In this document: positions 1 through 7,793 of the stretch, one piece after another
Layout of the letters: each line of letters begins with the position of its first letter
Position numbering within the stretch: the stretch's first letter is position 1
NCBI RefSeq assembly: GCF_036178845.1
Contig: NZ_CP108070.1
Coordinates: 7,068,001-7,132,000, forward strand
Direction of reading: 5' to 3'
Length of the DNA: 64,000 nucleotides
Origin: Streptomyces sp. NBC_00271
Lineage (GTDB): Bacteria; Actinomycetota; Actinomycetes; Streptomycetales; Streptomycetaceae
Notes under the pieces: model-generated
Database searches by the model: none
What the model was told of the DNA's origin: nothing
What the model saw: only the letters and a program-made list of their open reading frames with translations
Position numbers and translations under genes: made by a program

Positions 1-183
1 CCGGGATCCGGCTCCGCTGCCGCGTGCTGCTGATCTGTCATGTGTCCATGGTGACGGGCGGGAAGGCCCGGCGGCAGTCGGGACGACCCTGGCCGAACCC
101 TGATATCGGCCCTGACGGGGGCGGAGGGAACCGTTCGAGCACCGGTCTCTCGAAGATCAGGGGAGTATCGGGGGTCGACCCTG

Positions 184-1509
184 ATGCTCCTGCCCTCCGC
201 CCGTGTGAACATCGATGGCATGCCGGAAGCCGCAGCAGTGCCCCTCGACGACCCGCGGCCCCCGCGCAAGCTCTACCGCAGCAGCGACGGACGCTGGCTC
301 GGGGGCGTGGCGCGAGGGCTCGCCGGGCATCTCGGGCTGCCCGTGATCTGGGTGCGGCTGGTGTTCGTCGGCCTGTTCATGGCGGACGGTCTCGGGGCGC
401 TCCTCTATGCCGCGTTCTGGTTCTTCGTGCCGCTCGGCGTCGGCGGCGTCGACTCCGGGCGCACCCCGGCCTTCACCACCGAGACCGCCCCCGACGGCCG
501 CCGCAGACTCGTGGCCCGCAAGCCGGACCGGGGCCAGATGGTCGCCCTGCTCCTCATGGTCGTCGTGGCCATGGTCTTCGTCGGCAATGTGAATCTCGGC
601 GGTGGGGCCAGGGCCTATCTCTGGCCGACCGTTCTCGTCGGCGCGGGCGTCGCCCTGGTCTGGCGCCAGGCGGACAACGCGCGGCGGGCCCGCTGGGTCG
701 AGGTCGGCCGTCGTCGTCGTACGCTCACGCTGCTGCGCTCCGCGGCCGGTGTCCTGCTCGTCACCGCGGGCGTCTCCGGAATATTCGTGCTCCAGGGCTC
801 GGCGGCCCACCTCGGGTCGGTCCTGCAGGCGGCACTCGCGGTCCTGGTCGGCACAGCGCTCCTCGCCGGCCCCTATCTCGTGCGCATGACCCAGGACCTC
901 TCCGAGGAGCGCCTGATGCGCATCCGCGCCCAGGAGCGGGCCGAGGTCGCCGCCCACGTCCACGACTCGGTGCTGCACACCCTGACCTTGATCCAGCGCA
1001 ACGCGGAGAACGCGAACGAGGTGCGACGGCTCGCCCGCGCGCAGGAGCGCGACCTGCGCGCCTGGCTCTACAAACCGGAGGGCACCGGCAAGGACGAGGC
1101 CGACGAGCCGACGACCCTGGCCGAGGCGGTCCGTCGCAACGCGGCCGAGGTCGAGGACAAGCACGGCGTCCCCATCGAGGTCGTCGTCGTGGGCGACTGC
1201 CCGCTCGACGAGGGCCTGACCGCACAGATGCAGGCCGCGAGGGAAGCGATGGTGAACGCCGCCAAGTACGGTGGCGAGGGCGGTGCCGTACAGGTCTACG
1301 CCGAAGTCGAGGGCAGGACGGTCTTCGTGTCCGTCCGCGACCGCGGTCCCGGCTTCGACCTCGACGGGATACCCGCCGACCGCATGGGCGTTAGAGAATC
1401 GATCATCGGCCGCATGGAGCGCAACGGCGGCACGGCGCGACTGCGCGCGGTGCCGGACGGCGGCACGGAGGTCGAGCTGGAGATGGAAAGGGCGGAGAAG
1501 ACGTCATGA
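184..1509 (+). CDS. PspC-domain sensor histidine kinase
   Basis: A membrane sensor kinase of 441 residues. Residues about 30-90 form a PspC domain (motif RWLGGVARGLAGHLG followed by a hydrophobic segment). Four or more further hydrophobic stretches lie between about 120 and 235. The C-terminal third is a dimerisation/HATPase-type kinase core: a His in HVHDSVLHTL (about 258-267) is the likely phospho-acceptor, an N-box-like REAMVNAAKYG lies near 350, and the G-box DRGPGFD near 390. The ATG at 184 has a GGGGG stretch 8-10 bases upstream; an in-frame ATG at 220 is an alternative. The gene overlaps the next one by four bases (ATGA), so the two form a two-component pair. The signal sensed is unknown; PspC family members are linked to envelope stress. 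Confidence 0.88.
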   Translation: MLLPSARVNIDGMPEAAAVPLDDPRPPRKLYRSSDGRWLGGVARGLAGHLGLPVIWVRLVFVGLFMADGLGALLYAAFWFFVPLGVGGVDSGRTPAFTTETAPDGRRRLVARKPDRGQMVALLLMVVVAMVFVGNVNLGGGARAYLWPTVLVGAGVALVWRQADNARRARWVEVGRRRRTLTLLRSAAGVLLVTAGVSGIFVLQGSAAHLGSVLQAALAVLVGTALLAGPYLVRMTQDLSEERLMRIRAQERAEVAAHVHDSVLHTLTLIQRNAENANEVRRLARAQERDLRAWLYKPEGTGKDEADEPTTLAEAVRRNAAEVEDKHGVPIEVVVVGDCPLDEGLTAQMQAAREAMVNAAKYGGEGGAVQVYAEVEGRTVFVSVRDRGPGFDLDGIPADRMGVRESIIGRMERNGGTARLRAVPDGGTEVELEMERAEKTS

Positions 1510-2369
1510 GCGACGTGAACGGACCGACCGGGCAGACCCCGGCATCGCACGGGCCGGAGGATGCCGCCGTGGGTACGGCCGGGACGGAGGCCGGGGCCGG
1601 GGCCGCGACCGGGTCGGCCACCGAGTCCGTCGCCGATGTGGGCGCGCCCACGGGCTCGACCGCCGTCGGCCCCCAGACGACTGCTGCCGCGACTGCTGCC
1701 GAGGGCGGACGCCGTGTGCGGGTCGTGCTCGTCGACGACCACCGCATGTTCCGTACGGGAGTACAGGCCGAGATCGGAGAGACCGAGCGGACCGGCGTCG
1801 AGGTGGTCGGCGAGGCCGCGGACGTCGACCAGGCGGTCACGGTCATCACGGCCACCCGGCCCGAGGTCGTCCTGCTCGACGTCCATCTGCCGGGCGGCGG
1901 CGGTGTCGAAGTGCTGCGCCGCTGCGCCCCGTTGATGGCCGACGCCCGGCAGCCGGTCCGTTTCCTCGCGCTCTCGGTGTCGGACGCCGCGGAGGACGTC
2001 ATCGGTGTGATCCGCGGCGGCGCCCGTGGGTACGTCACCAAGACCATCACCGGCACGGACCTGGTGAACTCCGTCTTCCGCGTCCAGGAAGGCGACGCGG
2101 TCTTCTCGCCCCGCCTGGCCGGATTCGTCCTGGACGCGTTCGCCTCCACCGACGCCCCGCCCGTCGACGAGGACCTCGACCGTCTCACCCAGCGCGAGCG
2201 CGAGGTCCTGCGTCTCATCGCCCGCGGCTACGCCTACAAGGAGATCGCCAAGCAGCTGTTCATCTCGGTGAAGACGGTCGAGTCGCACGTCTCGGCGGTC
2301 CTCAGGAAGCTCCAGCTGTCGAACCGTCACGAGCTGACCCGATGGGCCACCGCGCGTCGGCTGGTCTAG
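1506..2369 (+). CDS. LuxR/NarL-family response regulator
   Basis: Cognate response regulator of the upstream PspC kinase. A receiver domain starts at about residue 73 (VRVVLVDDHRMFRTG) with the phospho-acceptor Asp in VVLLDVHLPGGGG, and a C-terminal LuxR helix-turn-helix at about 225-285 contains LTQREREVLRLIARG and ISVKTVESHVSAVLRKL. An unusual feature is the roughly 70-residue Ala/Gly/Thr-rich N-terminal extension before the receiver; family members normally begin with the receiver, so an internal start is possible, but the ATGA overlap with the kinase gene supports the annotated start. It probably binds DNA as a dimer after phosphorylation. Confidence 0.92.
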   Translation: MSDVNGPTGQTPASHGPEDAAVGTAGTEAGAGAATGSATESVADVGAPTGSTAVGPQTTAAATAAEGGRRVRVVLVDDHRMFRTGVQAEIGETERTGVEVVGEAADVDQAVTVITATRPEVVLLDVHLPGGGGVEVLRRCAPLMADARQPVRFLALSVSDAAEDVIGVIRGGARGYVTKTITGTDLVNSVFRVQEGDAVFSPRLAGFVLDAFASTDAPPVDEDLDRLTQREREVLRLIARGYAYKEIAKQLFISVKTVESHVSAVLRKLQLSNRHELTRWATARRLV

Positions 2370-2391
2370 CCGATCGCGTCGGGAGGGTTGC

Positions 2392-3024
2392 CTACCGGTG
2401 TTCCGCGTCGGGCGCCGGGCCCAGTATCCGTAGCGCCCAGCGGTAGTGACGGACGGCCTTCACGATGCCGATGAGGCCGGTCAGCCACAGGATCAGGCCG
2501 ATGCCCATGCCCTGGACGACATCGCTGTACAGGGGGTGGCCGGGCTCGGCCCGCGCGGCCGCCGTGAAGGACGTCCAGGCACCGATCGCGCAGACGCCGA
2601 GCGAGGAGAGCAGCCAGAAGAGGCTGAGGCCGGGGGAGCGCAGCCGGGAGTCGGTCGCGGGGTGCCGGTCCAACTCGGACCAGGCGTCGAGCAGTCGGTG
2701 TATGTGATGGTCCCGGCGGACGGAGAGGGCGACGGCGACGACGGTCGGGGCGAGCGCGGCCAGGCCCAGCAGGGCGAAGAGCGGGCCCAGGACGAAACCG
2801 GTGGGGTCGCGCTGCTCGAGTTGTCGCAGCGGCAGTACCAGCAGCGCCCAGCCGACGATCGCCGCGAGCGCCAGCAGCCAGAGCAGCAGCACCCGGTGCA
2901 CCCCGAGGCTGCGCCTGCGCAGCTCCTCCAGCGCCCGCCCCCGGTCGGCCAGCAGCGCGGCGCGGTCCGGCCAGGTCCTGATGTGCGCGGGCGGCGGCGG
3001 AGGCGGCAGCAGGGAGCCGGGCAT
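2392..3024 (-). CDS. Four-TM integral membrane protein
   Basis: A 210-residue protein of unknown function, convergent with the response regulator gene. It has a proline-rich N-terminus, a short amphipathic segment, then four hydrophobic segments at about 45-68, 78-103, 130-155 and 170-195 that read as transmembrane helices. The start ATG at 3024 has GAGAGG about five bases upstream. No catalytic motif was recognised. Codon use matches the surrounding genes. Confidence 0.75.
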   Translation of the reverse strand: MPGSLLPPPPPPAHIRTWPDRAALLADRGRALEELRRRSLGVHRVLLLWLLALAAIVGWALLVLPLRQLEQRDPTGFVLGPLFALLGLAALAPTVVAVALSVRRDHHIHRLLDAWSELDRHPATDSRLRSPGLSLFWLLSSLGVCAIGAWTSFTAAARAEPGHPLYSDVVQGMGIGLILWLTGLIGIVKAVRHYRWALRILGPAPDAEHR

Positions 3025-3161
3025 CAGAACCTCTCGGACGACGGAGCGACGACGGGGCGACGACAGGACGACGGAGCGATGACGACGGAAACAGAGTCCG
3101 CGCCGACGCTACCGTGATCCACTTCTCCGTCCGCACCACACCGCGGTCGCCCCCGCGTCTT

Positions 3162-4244
3162 TCACGCCACTCGGGTGGCTCCCGCGAACGGCATCTCGTC
3201 GACCGGCGCCAGCCGCACGGGCGCCGACGGGTTCGGGGCGTGGATCATCTGGCCGTTTCCCACGTAGATGCCCACATGGCTGATTCCGGAGTAGAAGAAC
3301 ACCAGGTCGCCGGGGCGGAGTTCGGACCGCGAGACCCGGCGTCCGGCGTTGATCTGCGCGTACGTCGTGCGCGGCAGCGAGATGCCCGCGGCGCGGTACG
3401 CGGCCTGGGCCAGGCCCGAGCAGTCGAAGGCGTCGGGCCCGGTGGCGCCCCAGACGTAGGGGCTGCCGAGCTTCCCGTAGGCGTACGCGACGGCCTCCGC
3501 CGCACGCGAGTTGGGTGCCGCGACGGAGCCGGGCGACGACATCGGGCCGAGGTCGCGCGCGGCGGAGCGCGAGGCGCGCTGCCCGGCGCTTCCCGCGCCT
3601 CCGGCCGCTCCCAGGTCCCCGAGCTGCGCGCGCTGCTCGTCGGTGAGCCGTGACAGCAGCTGCCGCGCCGTGTCCAGCTTCCCGGTGATCGTCTTCTTGG
3701 CCCGTTTCAGCTCCGCCTGACGCGACTTGAGCGAGGCCAGCTCGACATGCGCGGCCCCGCGCAGCTGCTCGATCTCCCGCAGCTGCTTGCGCACCCGGGC
3801 CACGGCCCCCGCCTGCCGACTGCCGGCCCGCTCGGCGAACGCGGCCCCTTCCAGATACCGGTCGGGGTCGTCGGAGAGCGCGAGTTGCAGCGCGGGGTCC
3901 AGGCCTCCGCTGCGGTACTGCGCGGCGGCGATCGAACCCAGCGCGTCCCGCGCCGCGTTGAGCCGGTCCTCCTTGCGCGCGGCCTCGTCGCGTAGCGCGT
4001 TCAGCCGCTGCTCGGCCTTGTCGGCCTTGTCCTTCGCGCCGTCGTACTTCTGGGTGGCGACCTCCGCCTCCTCGTACAACTTGTCCACCTTGGCCTTCAC
4101 CTGTGCCGGCGACAGCTGCGGGTCCGCGTGCCCCGTCCCGTCGAAGCCCGTCGCCGTGGCCGCGCCCGCGAGGGCGATGGTCGCGGCTGTGCGGGCCGTG
4201 TTTCCACCGAGCGAGCGCTGTCTGGGCTTTCGGTGCGCTGCCAC
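3162..4244 (-). CDS. Secreted NlpC/P60 (C40) endopeptidase
   Basis: Predicted peptidoglycan hydrolase cleaving stem peptides outside the membrane. It has a signal-peptide-like N-terminus, a long coiled-coil (about 50-230, rich in K/E/A/R), and a C-terminal NlpC/P60 domain of about 115 residues. The catalytic Cys is in FDCSGLAQ and the His in ISHVGIYVG. I place the start at the GTG at 4244 rather than the ATG at 4256: the paralogue ending at 6171 begins with the same MA(A/S)HRK and a GAAGGAG ribosome site 10 bases before its TTG, and here GAAGGA lies 11 bases before the GTG. The 5' region lacks the riboswitch of the paralogue but carries a long hairpin. Confidence 0.9.
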   Translation of the reverse strand: MAAHRKPRQRSLGGNTARTAATIALAGAATATGFDGTGHADPQLSPAQVKAKVDKLYEEAEVATQKYDGAKDKADKAEQRLNALRDEAARKEDRLNAARDALGSIAAAQYRSGGLDPALQLALSDDPDRYLEGAAFAERAGSRQAGAVARVRKQLREIEQLRGAAHVELASLKSRQAELKRAKKTITGKLDTARQLLSRLTDEQRAQLGDLGAAGGAGSAGQRASRSAARDLGPMSSPGSVAAPNSRAAEAVAYAYGKLGSPYVWGATGPDAFDCSGLAQAAYRAAGISLPRTTYAQINAGRRVSRSELRPGDLVFFYSGISHVGIYVGNGQMIHAPNPSAPVRLAPVDEMPFAGATRVA

Positions 4245-4256
4245 GAGGGCCCACAT

Positions 4257-4655
4257 CCTTCCCGGGGACTTGCCTACGACCGCCGGGGACGAGCGCGGTC
4301 AGCGGGGACACGTCCGGCGGCGGCCCACACAGGGGGAGCGAGCCGCCGCCGGACCTTTCTCGGCGGTGGTGTCCGGCTGCCGCCCCTGGCCCGGGCGGCG
4401 GTGGGGAGCCGGTCACCTGGTGGAGGACGCTAAACCTGAGAGTGATGTCCCGGTGACGCCAAGTACGGAAGTGGCGCCACTGGATCGCGGGGCGACCGTA
4501 TGTGACCGTGATCCCGGCCCGGCGAAGTCGACTTCACGCGGTGTGATGACCGATGGGGCGGTTCCGGGACCATCGGTGGTTCCCAGGTGGTACGGGTCTA
4601 CAGGGGGTGGGCCGGTGACAAGAGGGGTCGGGGCCGCCGATTAGGCTCCGGCTCC
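4257..4655. other. Divergent intergenic region (P60 gene / small membrane protein)
   Basis: About 400 bases between two divergent genes. Apart from the 4312-4354 hairpin I see no gene. The part near 4440-4560 is less GC-rich and probably holds the promoters; a few TTGAC/TGTGAC-like boxes are visible but none with convincing -35/-10 spacing. Confidence 0.5.
4312..4354 (-). repeat. Long GC-rich hairpin in the leader of the P60 gene
   Basis: GTCCGGCGGCGGC at 4312-4324 pairs perfectly with GCCGCCGCCGGAC at 4342-4354 across a 17-base loop. It sits about 70 bases upstream of the GTG at 4244, in the presumed 5' untranslated region. It could be an attenuator or RNA structure, or a terminator-like element; no U-run follows on the coding side. 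Confidence 0.5.
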
Positions 4656-5009
4656 ATGGACGTACTCATCCATCTCTTCGTCGGCCTGCACATCATCGGC
4701 ATCGCCTCGCTCCTCGGCGGTTTCCTCACCCAGATGAAGGCGATGGGCCAGGGCACCGCCCGGTTCGTCCCCGCCATGCTGCACGGCGCGCTGACCATGC
4801 TGGTCACGGGCGTCGCCCTCGTCGGCCTCAACCAGGCCGACGACCACTCGGTCAACACCATCAAGATCGGCGTGAAGCTCGCCCTGCTGATCGTGATCCT
4901 CGGACTCGTCTATGTGAAGCGGGACGACGAGAAGGTGGACAAGGGCCTGTTCGGGCTCGTAGGGCTGCTCACGACCGCGAACATCTTCATCGCGGTGCTC
5001 TGGACCTGA
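4656..5009 (+). CDS. Small integral membrane protein (117 aa)
   Basis: A small protein of four predicted membrane helices (about residues 1-25, 37-57, 70-88, 96-115) that begins MDVLIHLFVGLHIIG. The ATG at 4656 was chosen because hydrophobic protein sequence begins exactly there; upstream codons in the longer frame read as non-coding. Function is unknown. Conserved small membrane proteins of this kind occur in many actinomycetes. Confidence 0.75.
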   Translation: MDVLIHLFVGLHIIGIASLLGGFLTQMKAMGQGTARFVPAMLHGALTMLVTGVALVGLNQADDHSVNTIKIGVKLALLIVILGLVYVKRDDEKVDKGLFGLVGLLTTANIFIAVLWT

Positions 5010-5069
5010 CGGCCCCCCGAAGGCCCCCACGGACGGCTACGACGCTTCCGGACAGCGCTACAGATGCCC

Positions 5070-5147
5070 GACCGCTACGGTTCCTGCGGACGCCCGACCA
5101 TTACGGCTCCTGTGGGTGTCTGACCGCTACGGCCACCACCGCCAGCC
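5070..5147. repeat. 26-bp tandem repeat over the stop codon of the TehA-like gene
   Basis: GACC-N2-TACGG recurs at 5070, 5096 and 5122, exactly 26 bases apart, with the intervening sequence (TTCCTGCGG / CTCCTGTGG) also conserved. The copies span the 3' end of the minus-strand gene that stops at 5101, so a copy of the C-terminal coding end including the stop lies downstream of the real stop. Confidence 0.7.
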
Positions 5148-6075
5148 ACGCCGCGACCGAGATCCACAGCAGTACTTGCCCGAGCGCCTTGAGCCAGCCG
5201 ACGCCGATGGCGGCCGCGACCGACAGCGCCGCCACCGCCGTCATCCCCAGCGGGAACACGGTCGCCCAGCGCAGCACGTCGTAGCGCGGTCGGGGCCACA
5301 GGGCCTCCGCCACGGCCAGCACGCAGTACGAACCGAGGACGAGCACGAGCAGCGCCTCGGTCACCCAGCGGAGCACGCCGTTGTCGTCGTTGTTCCACAG
5401 GTAGATGTTCGCCTGGTACGCGAGGATCAGCTTCGACCCCGCCAGCGCCGAGATGGCGAGCGCGCCGCCCGCGACCCACTGGTCCCCGGCCCCCGTGGCG
5501 ACCTCGCGGTAGTCGAAGTAGAACAGTGCCGCCGCGTAGAGCACGAGCCCCAGCCAGAACAGCACGAGCGCGGTGTGCGCGAGCCAGTCCGTGTGCGTCG
5601 CGGGGGCGAGCGTCGCGCCCAGCACCGCGAGCCCCTGCGTGGCCACACAGCCGAGGAACACCGCTCCGGGCATACGGGGCCGCCATCGCCGTACGACCAG
5701 GAAGAGCAACCCCGGCCAGAGCGCCGCCGCCAGGGCGAGCAGGGCCTCGGCCGGTACCTCCCACCCCAGTGTGACCAGCCGCGTGCCGAGCACGGCGGTC
5801 GCCGCGACCGCGGTGAGCGCGCTCGGTGTACCGGCCTCCGTCAGCCACCGCTCCCGCTCCCGCAGCAGCCGTACGACGAAGGCCGCGGCGAGCCCGAGCC
5901 AGCCGAGGGCCGCCAGGGCCAGCACGATCCGGGACAGGATCTCGTAGCCGGTCTGCTCCAGCCCGATCGAGATGATGCCGGTGGCCAGGATCGCGGCTCC
6001 GGCGCCCGGCGGATTCTGCGCCCACCAGCTGCGCAGGCCGGTCCACCGGGTGCCGGGCGGGGAGATGGCTGACAT
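5101..6075 (-). CDS. SLAC1/TehA-family (C4-dicarboxylate/tellurite) transporter
   Basis: A 324-residue membrane protein with about ten hydrophobic segments. The opening NPPGAGAAILATGIISIGL matches the first helix of the TehA/SLAC1/voltage-dependent anion channel family, whose members conduct anions or export C4-dicarboxylates and sulfite. Length is normal for the family. The ATG at 6075 is preceded by a G-rich region but no strong ribosome site. The substrate cannot be read from the sequence. Downstream, its 3' end is duplicated as a 26-bp tandem repeat. Confidence 0.8.
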   Translation of the reverse strand: MSAISPPGTRWTGLRSWWAQNPPGAGAAILATGIISIGLEQTGYEILSRIVLALAALGWLGLAAAFVVRLLRERERWLTEAGTPSALTAVAATAVLGTRLVTLGWEVPAEALLALAAALWPGLLFLVVRRWRPRMPGAVFLGCVATQGLAVLGATLAPATHTDWLAHTALVLFWLGLVLYAAALFYFDYREVATGAGDQWVAGGALAISALAGSKLILAYQANIYLWNNDDNGVLRWVTEALLVLVLGSYCVLAVAEALWPRPRYDVLRWATVFPLGMTAVAALSVAAAIGVGWLKALGQVLLWISVAAWLAVVAVAVRHPQEP

Positions 6076-6115
6076 GGGCCCGATGCTAAGGACCTTCGAG
6101 CGGGTTGGCGGCGGG

Positions 6116-6155
6116 CCACGCGCGCGTGGAGCTCGATGAGCCCCACGCGCGCGTG
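6116..6155 (-). terminator. Candidate terminator after the P60 gene
   Basis: Two copies of a self-complementary CCACGCGCGCGTG stretch (6116-6129 and 6142-6155) lie just downstream of the stop at 6171. They can pair with each other or fold separately. No U-run is seen, which is common for Streptomyces terminators. Confidence 0.4.
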
Positions 6156-6170
6156 CCGGGCACCGAGGCG

Positions 6171-7331
6171 TTAGGCCGGACGCACCACGCTGTGGATGAT
6201 CGACTCGCCGCCGTAGAAGATCGACTCCTCGCGGACGTACGCGCCCGGCTTGGGGGCGTGGATCATCATGCCGTTGCCGACGTACAGGCCGACGTGGCTG
6301 ATGTCGTCGTAGAAGAAGACGAGGTCACCGGGCTTGATGTCGGCGAGCGGGACCGTCGTGCCCACGTTGACCTGGTCCCAGGTGGTACGCGGGAGATCGA
6401 CGCCGGCGGCCTTCCAGGCGGCCTGGGTGAGGCCGGAGCAGTCGTAGGAGCCGGGCCCGGTCGCGCCCCAGACGTACGGCTTGCCGACCTGGGTGCGGGC
6501 GAAGGCGAGGGCCTTGTCGGCGTTGGCGGTGTACGAGGAGTCGGTGGTCGAACTCCCCGAGGTGCCCGAGGTGCCGGTGGTCGTCTGCTGCTGGGCGGCC
6601 GCCTCCTGGGCCTTCTTCTCCGCCGCGGCCTGCTGCTGGGCCAGCTCCGCCGCCTTGCGGTCGGCCGCTTCCTGCTTCTTCTTCTCGATCGCCGCGAGCC
6701 GCGCCTTCTCCTCGGCGGTCAGTTTCGAGAGCAGGTCGCGCGCCGCGGCGAGCTTGCGCTGCACGTCGGCCTTGGACGTCTTCAGCGCGCTCTGCGTCGT
6801 GGTGAGCGTCTGCAGGCTCTGGGAGGCCTCCGCGCGCTTCTTGGTGGTGGCGGCCTGCTCGGTGATGTAGTCGTCGACGGCCACCTTCTGGCGGCTGGTC
6901 AGCCGGTCCATCAGCTGGGTCTGGTCGAAGTAGTCCTGCGGATTGTCGGCCAGCAGGAGGGTCGCGGTGTCGGGCGCGGAGGCGCCGGTGCGGTACTGCG
7001 CCGCGGCGAACGACCCCAGCTCCTCGCGCGCGGTGTTGAGCTTCTCGGTGCGCCGGGCCACGTCGTCGAGGAGGGAGTCGACGCGCTTGCGCTGCTGCGC
7101 GGTCTTCTCCCTGGTCGCGTTGTACTTCTCGGTCGCCGCCTCGGCCTGGTGGTAGAGGTCGTCGACCTTCTTCTCGACCTCTTCGATGCTCGGCTTGGGA
7201 TCGGCCGAGGGCGCGGCGTTCGCCGTCTGGGAGAGCAGGGCCACGGAGGTGAGGGCCGCCGTGGCGAGGGCGGGGGTCCGTATACCCGCTATGCGCGTAC
7301 CTGTAGGACTCCACTTGCGATGCGACGCCAA
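6171..7331 (-). CDS. Secreted NlpC/P60 (C40) endopeptidase, riboswitch-controlled
   Basis: Paralogue of the hydrolase at 3162-4244, same architecture: signal peptide (about 1-38), coiled coil (about 45-245, with an Ala/Glu/Lys-rich stretch near 190-240), a Ser/Thr/Gly linker, and a C-terminal NlpC/P60 domain with Cys in YDCSGLTQAAW and His in ISHVGLYVG. It should cut peptidoglycan stem peptides during growth or cell separation. The start is the TTG at 7331, with AAGGAG ten bases upstream. A ydaO-type c-di-AMP riboswitch lies immediately upstream, so expression is probably tied to cyclic di-AMP and osmotic or cell-wall state, as described for Streptomyces rpfA. Confidence 0.93.
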   Translation of the reverse strand: MASHRKWSPTGTRIAGIRTPALATAALTSVALLSQTANAAPSADPKPSIEEVEKKVDDLYHQAEAATEKYNATREKTAQQRKRVDSLLDDVARRTEKLNTAREELGSFAAAQYRTGASAPDTATLLLADNPQDYFDQTQLMDRLTSRQKVAVDDYITEQAATTKKRAEASQSLQTLTTTQSALKTSKADVQRKLAAARDLLSKLTAEEKARLAAIEKKKQEAADRKAAELAQQQAAAEKKAQEAAAQQQTTTGTSGTSGSSTTDSSYTANADKALAFARTQVGKPYVWGATGPGSYDCSGLTQAAWKAAGVDLPRTTWDQVNVGTTVPLADIKPGDLVFFYDDISHVGLYVGNGMMIHAPKPGAYVREESIFYGGESIIHSVVRPA

Positions 7332-7349
7332 GAGAGGCGACTCCTTCCG

Positions 7350-7506
7350 TCTTCCGCCTACCGAGTTAGCTGTCGGGTTCGGGCGGGTGATTCCGGAAGG
7401 TTTGCCCTACGGTCCTTGTCCCAGTGGACAGTTGGACCGATTCACCCCAAGGTCGGTTGGGTCCCCGGCTCCGGCTGCCGTACGGCGCACCGGACTCGGC
7501 GGAGGC
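7350..7506 (-). promoter_or_regulatory. ydaO/yuaA-type cyclic di-AMP riboswitch
   Basis: Read on the minus strand, the leader shows the conserved ydaO blocks in order: CCGCCGAGTCCGG, then GAGCCGGGGACCCAA, GGGGTGAATC, CGTAGGGC, and finally CCGAACCCGACAGCTAAC-TCGGTAGGCGG. The first and last blocks close the P1 stem (CCGCC at the 5' end with GGCGG at 7354-7358). The element ends about 20 bases before the TTG start. In the family, c-di-AMP binding turns expression off. The match was made by eye to the RF00379 pattern from memory. Confidence 0.88.
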
Positions 7507-7761
7507 CGCACGGCCCGGCGGTGTTCGCCGGTTGGGTCGAGCGGCCTGCCCGGCACGCTAGCCAACTCATAAGTGTTCTGTGAAGTTTGATGTGCGATAT
7601 GCCCGATACATTTTCGTGACCTTGACCTCGGGGGTCATTGGCCGTGGCTGACCGTGATGAAGCGATCCTGAACGGTGACGGCGTCCGCGGTGGAAGGAGC
7701 GACGGAAAAAGATCATGCGCGGTCGCGGAAAAACCGGTCGGGTTTCCAGGGTGGCCGCGGG
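7507..7761. other. Intergenic region between the riboswitch and pcrA
   Basis: About 250 bases without a gene. It includes a comparatively AT-rich stretch (7560-7615) that probably carries the promoter of the riboswitch-P60 transcript on the minus strand. No other structure was recognised. Confidence 0.5.
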
Positions 7762-7784
7762 TTGTCAGTGGGGCCGCCTAGACT
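7762..7784 (+). promoter_or_regulatory. RecA-NDp / PafBC-type DNA-damage promoter of pcrA
   Basis: TTGTCAGTG at 7762-7770, eight bases, then TAGACT at 7779-7784. This matches the actinobacterial RecA-independent damage promoter (TTGTCAGTG-N8-TAnnnT). The -10 box ends nine bases before the ATG at 7794, so the message is almost leaderless, which fits the absence of a ribosome binding site. Confidence 0.85.
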
Positions 7785-7793
7785 CGGAGAGCG

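Noticed and set aside
4257..4420. Second ydaO riboswitch upstream of the other P60 gene
   Set aside because: A GTCGTAGGCAAG stretch resembles the 3' end of the motif, but the GGGGTGAATC and CCGAACCCGACAGC blocks are missing and a different hairpin occupies the leader.
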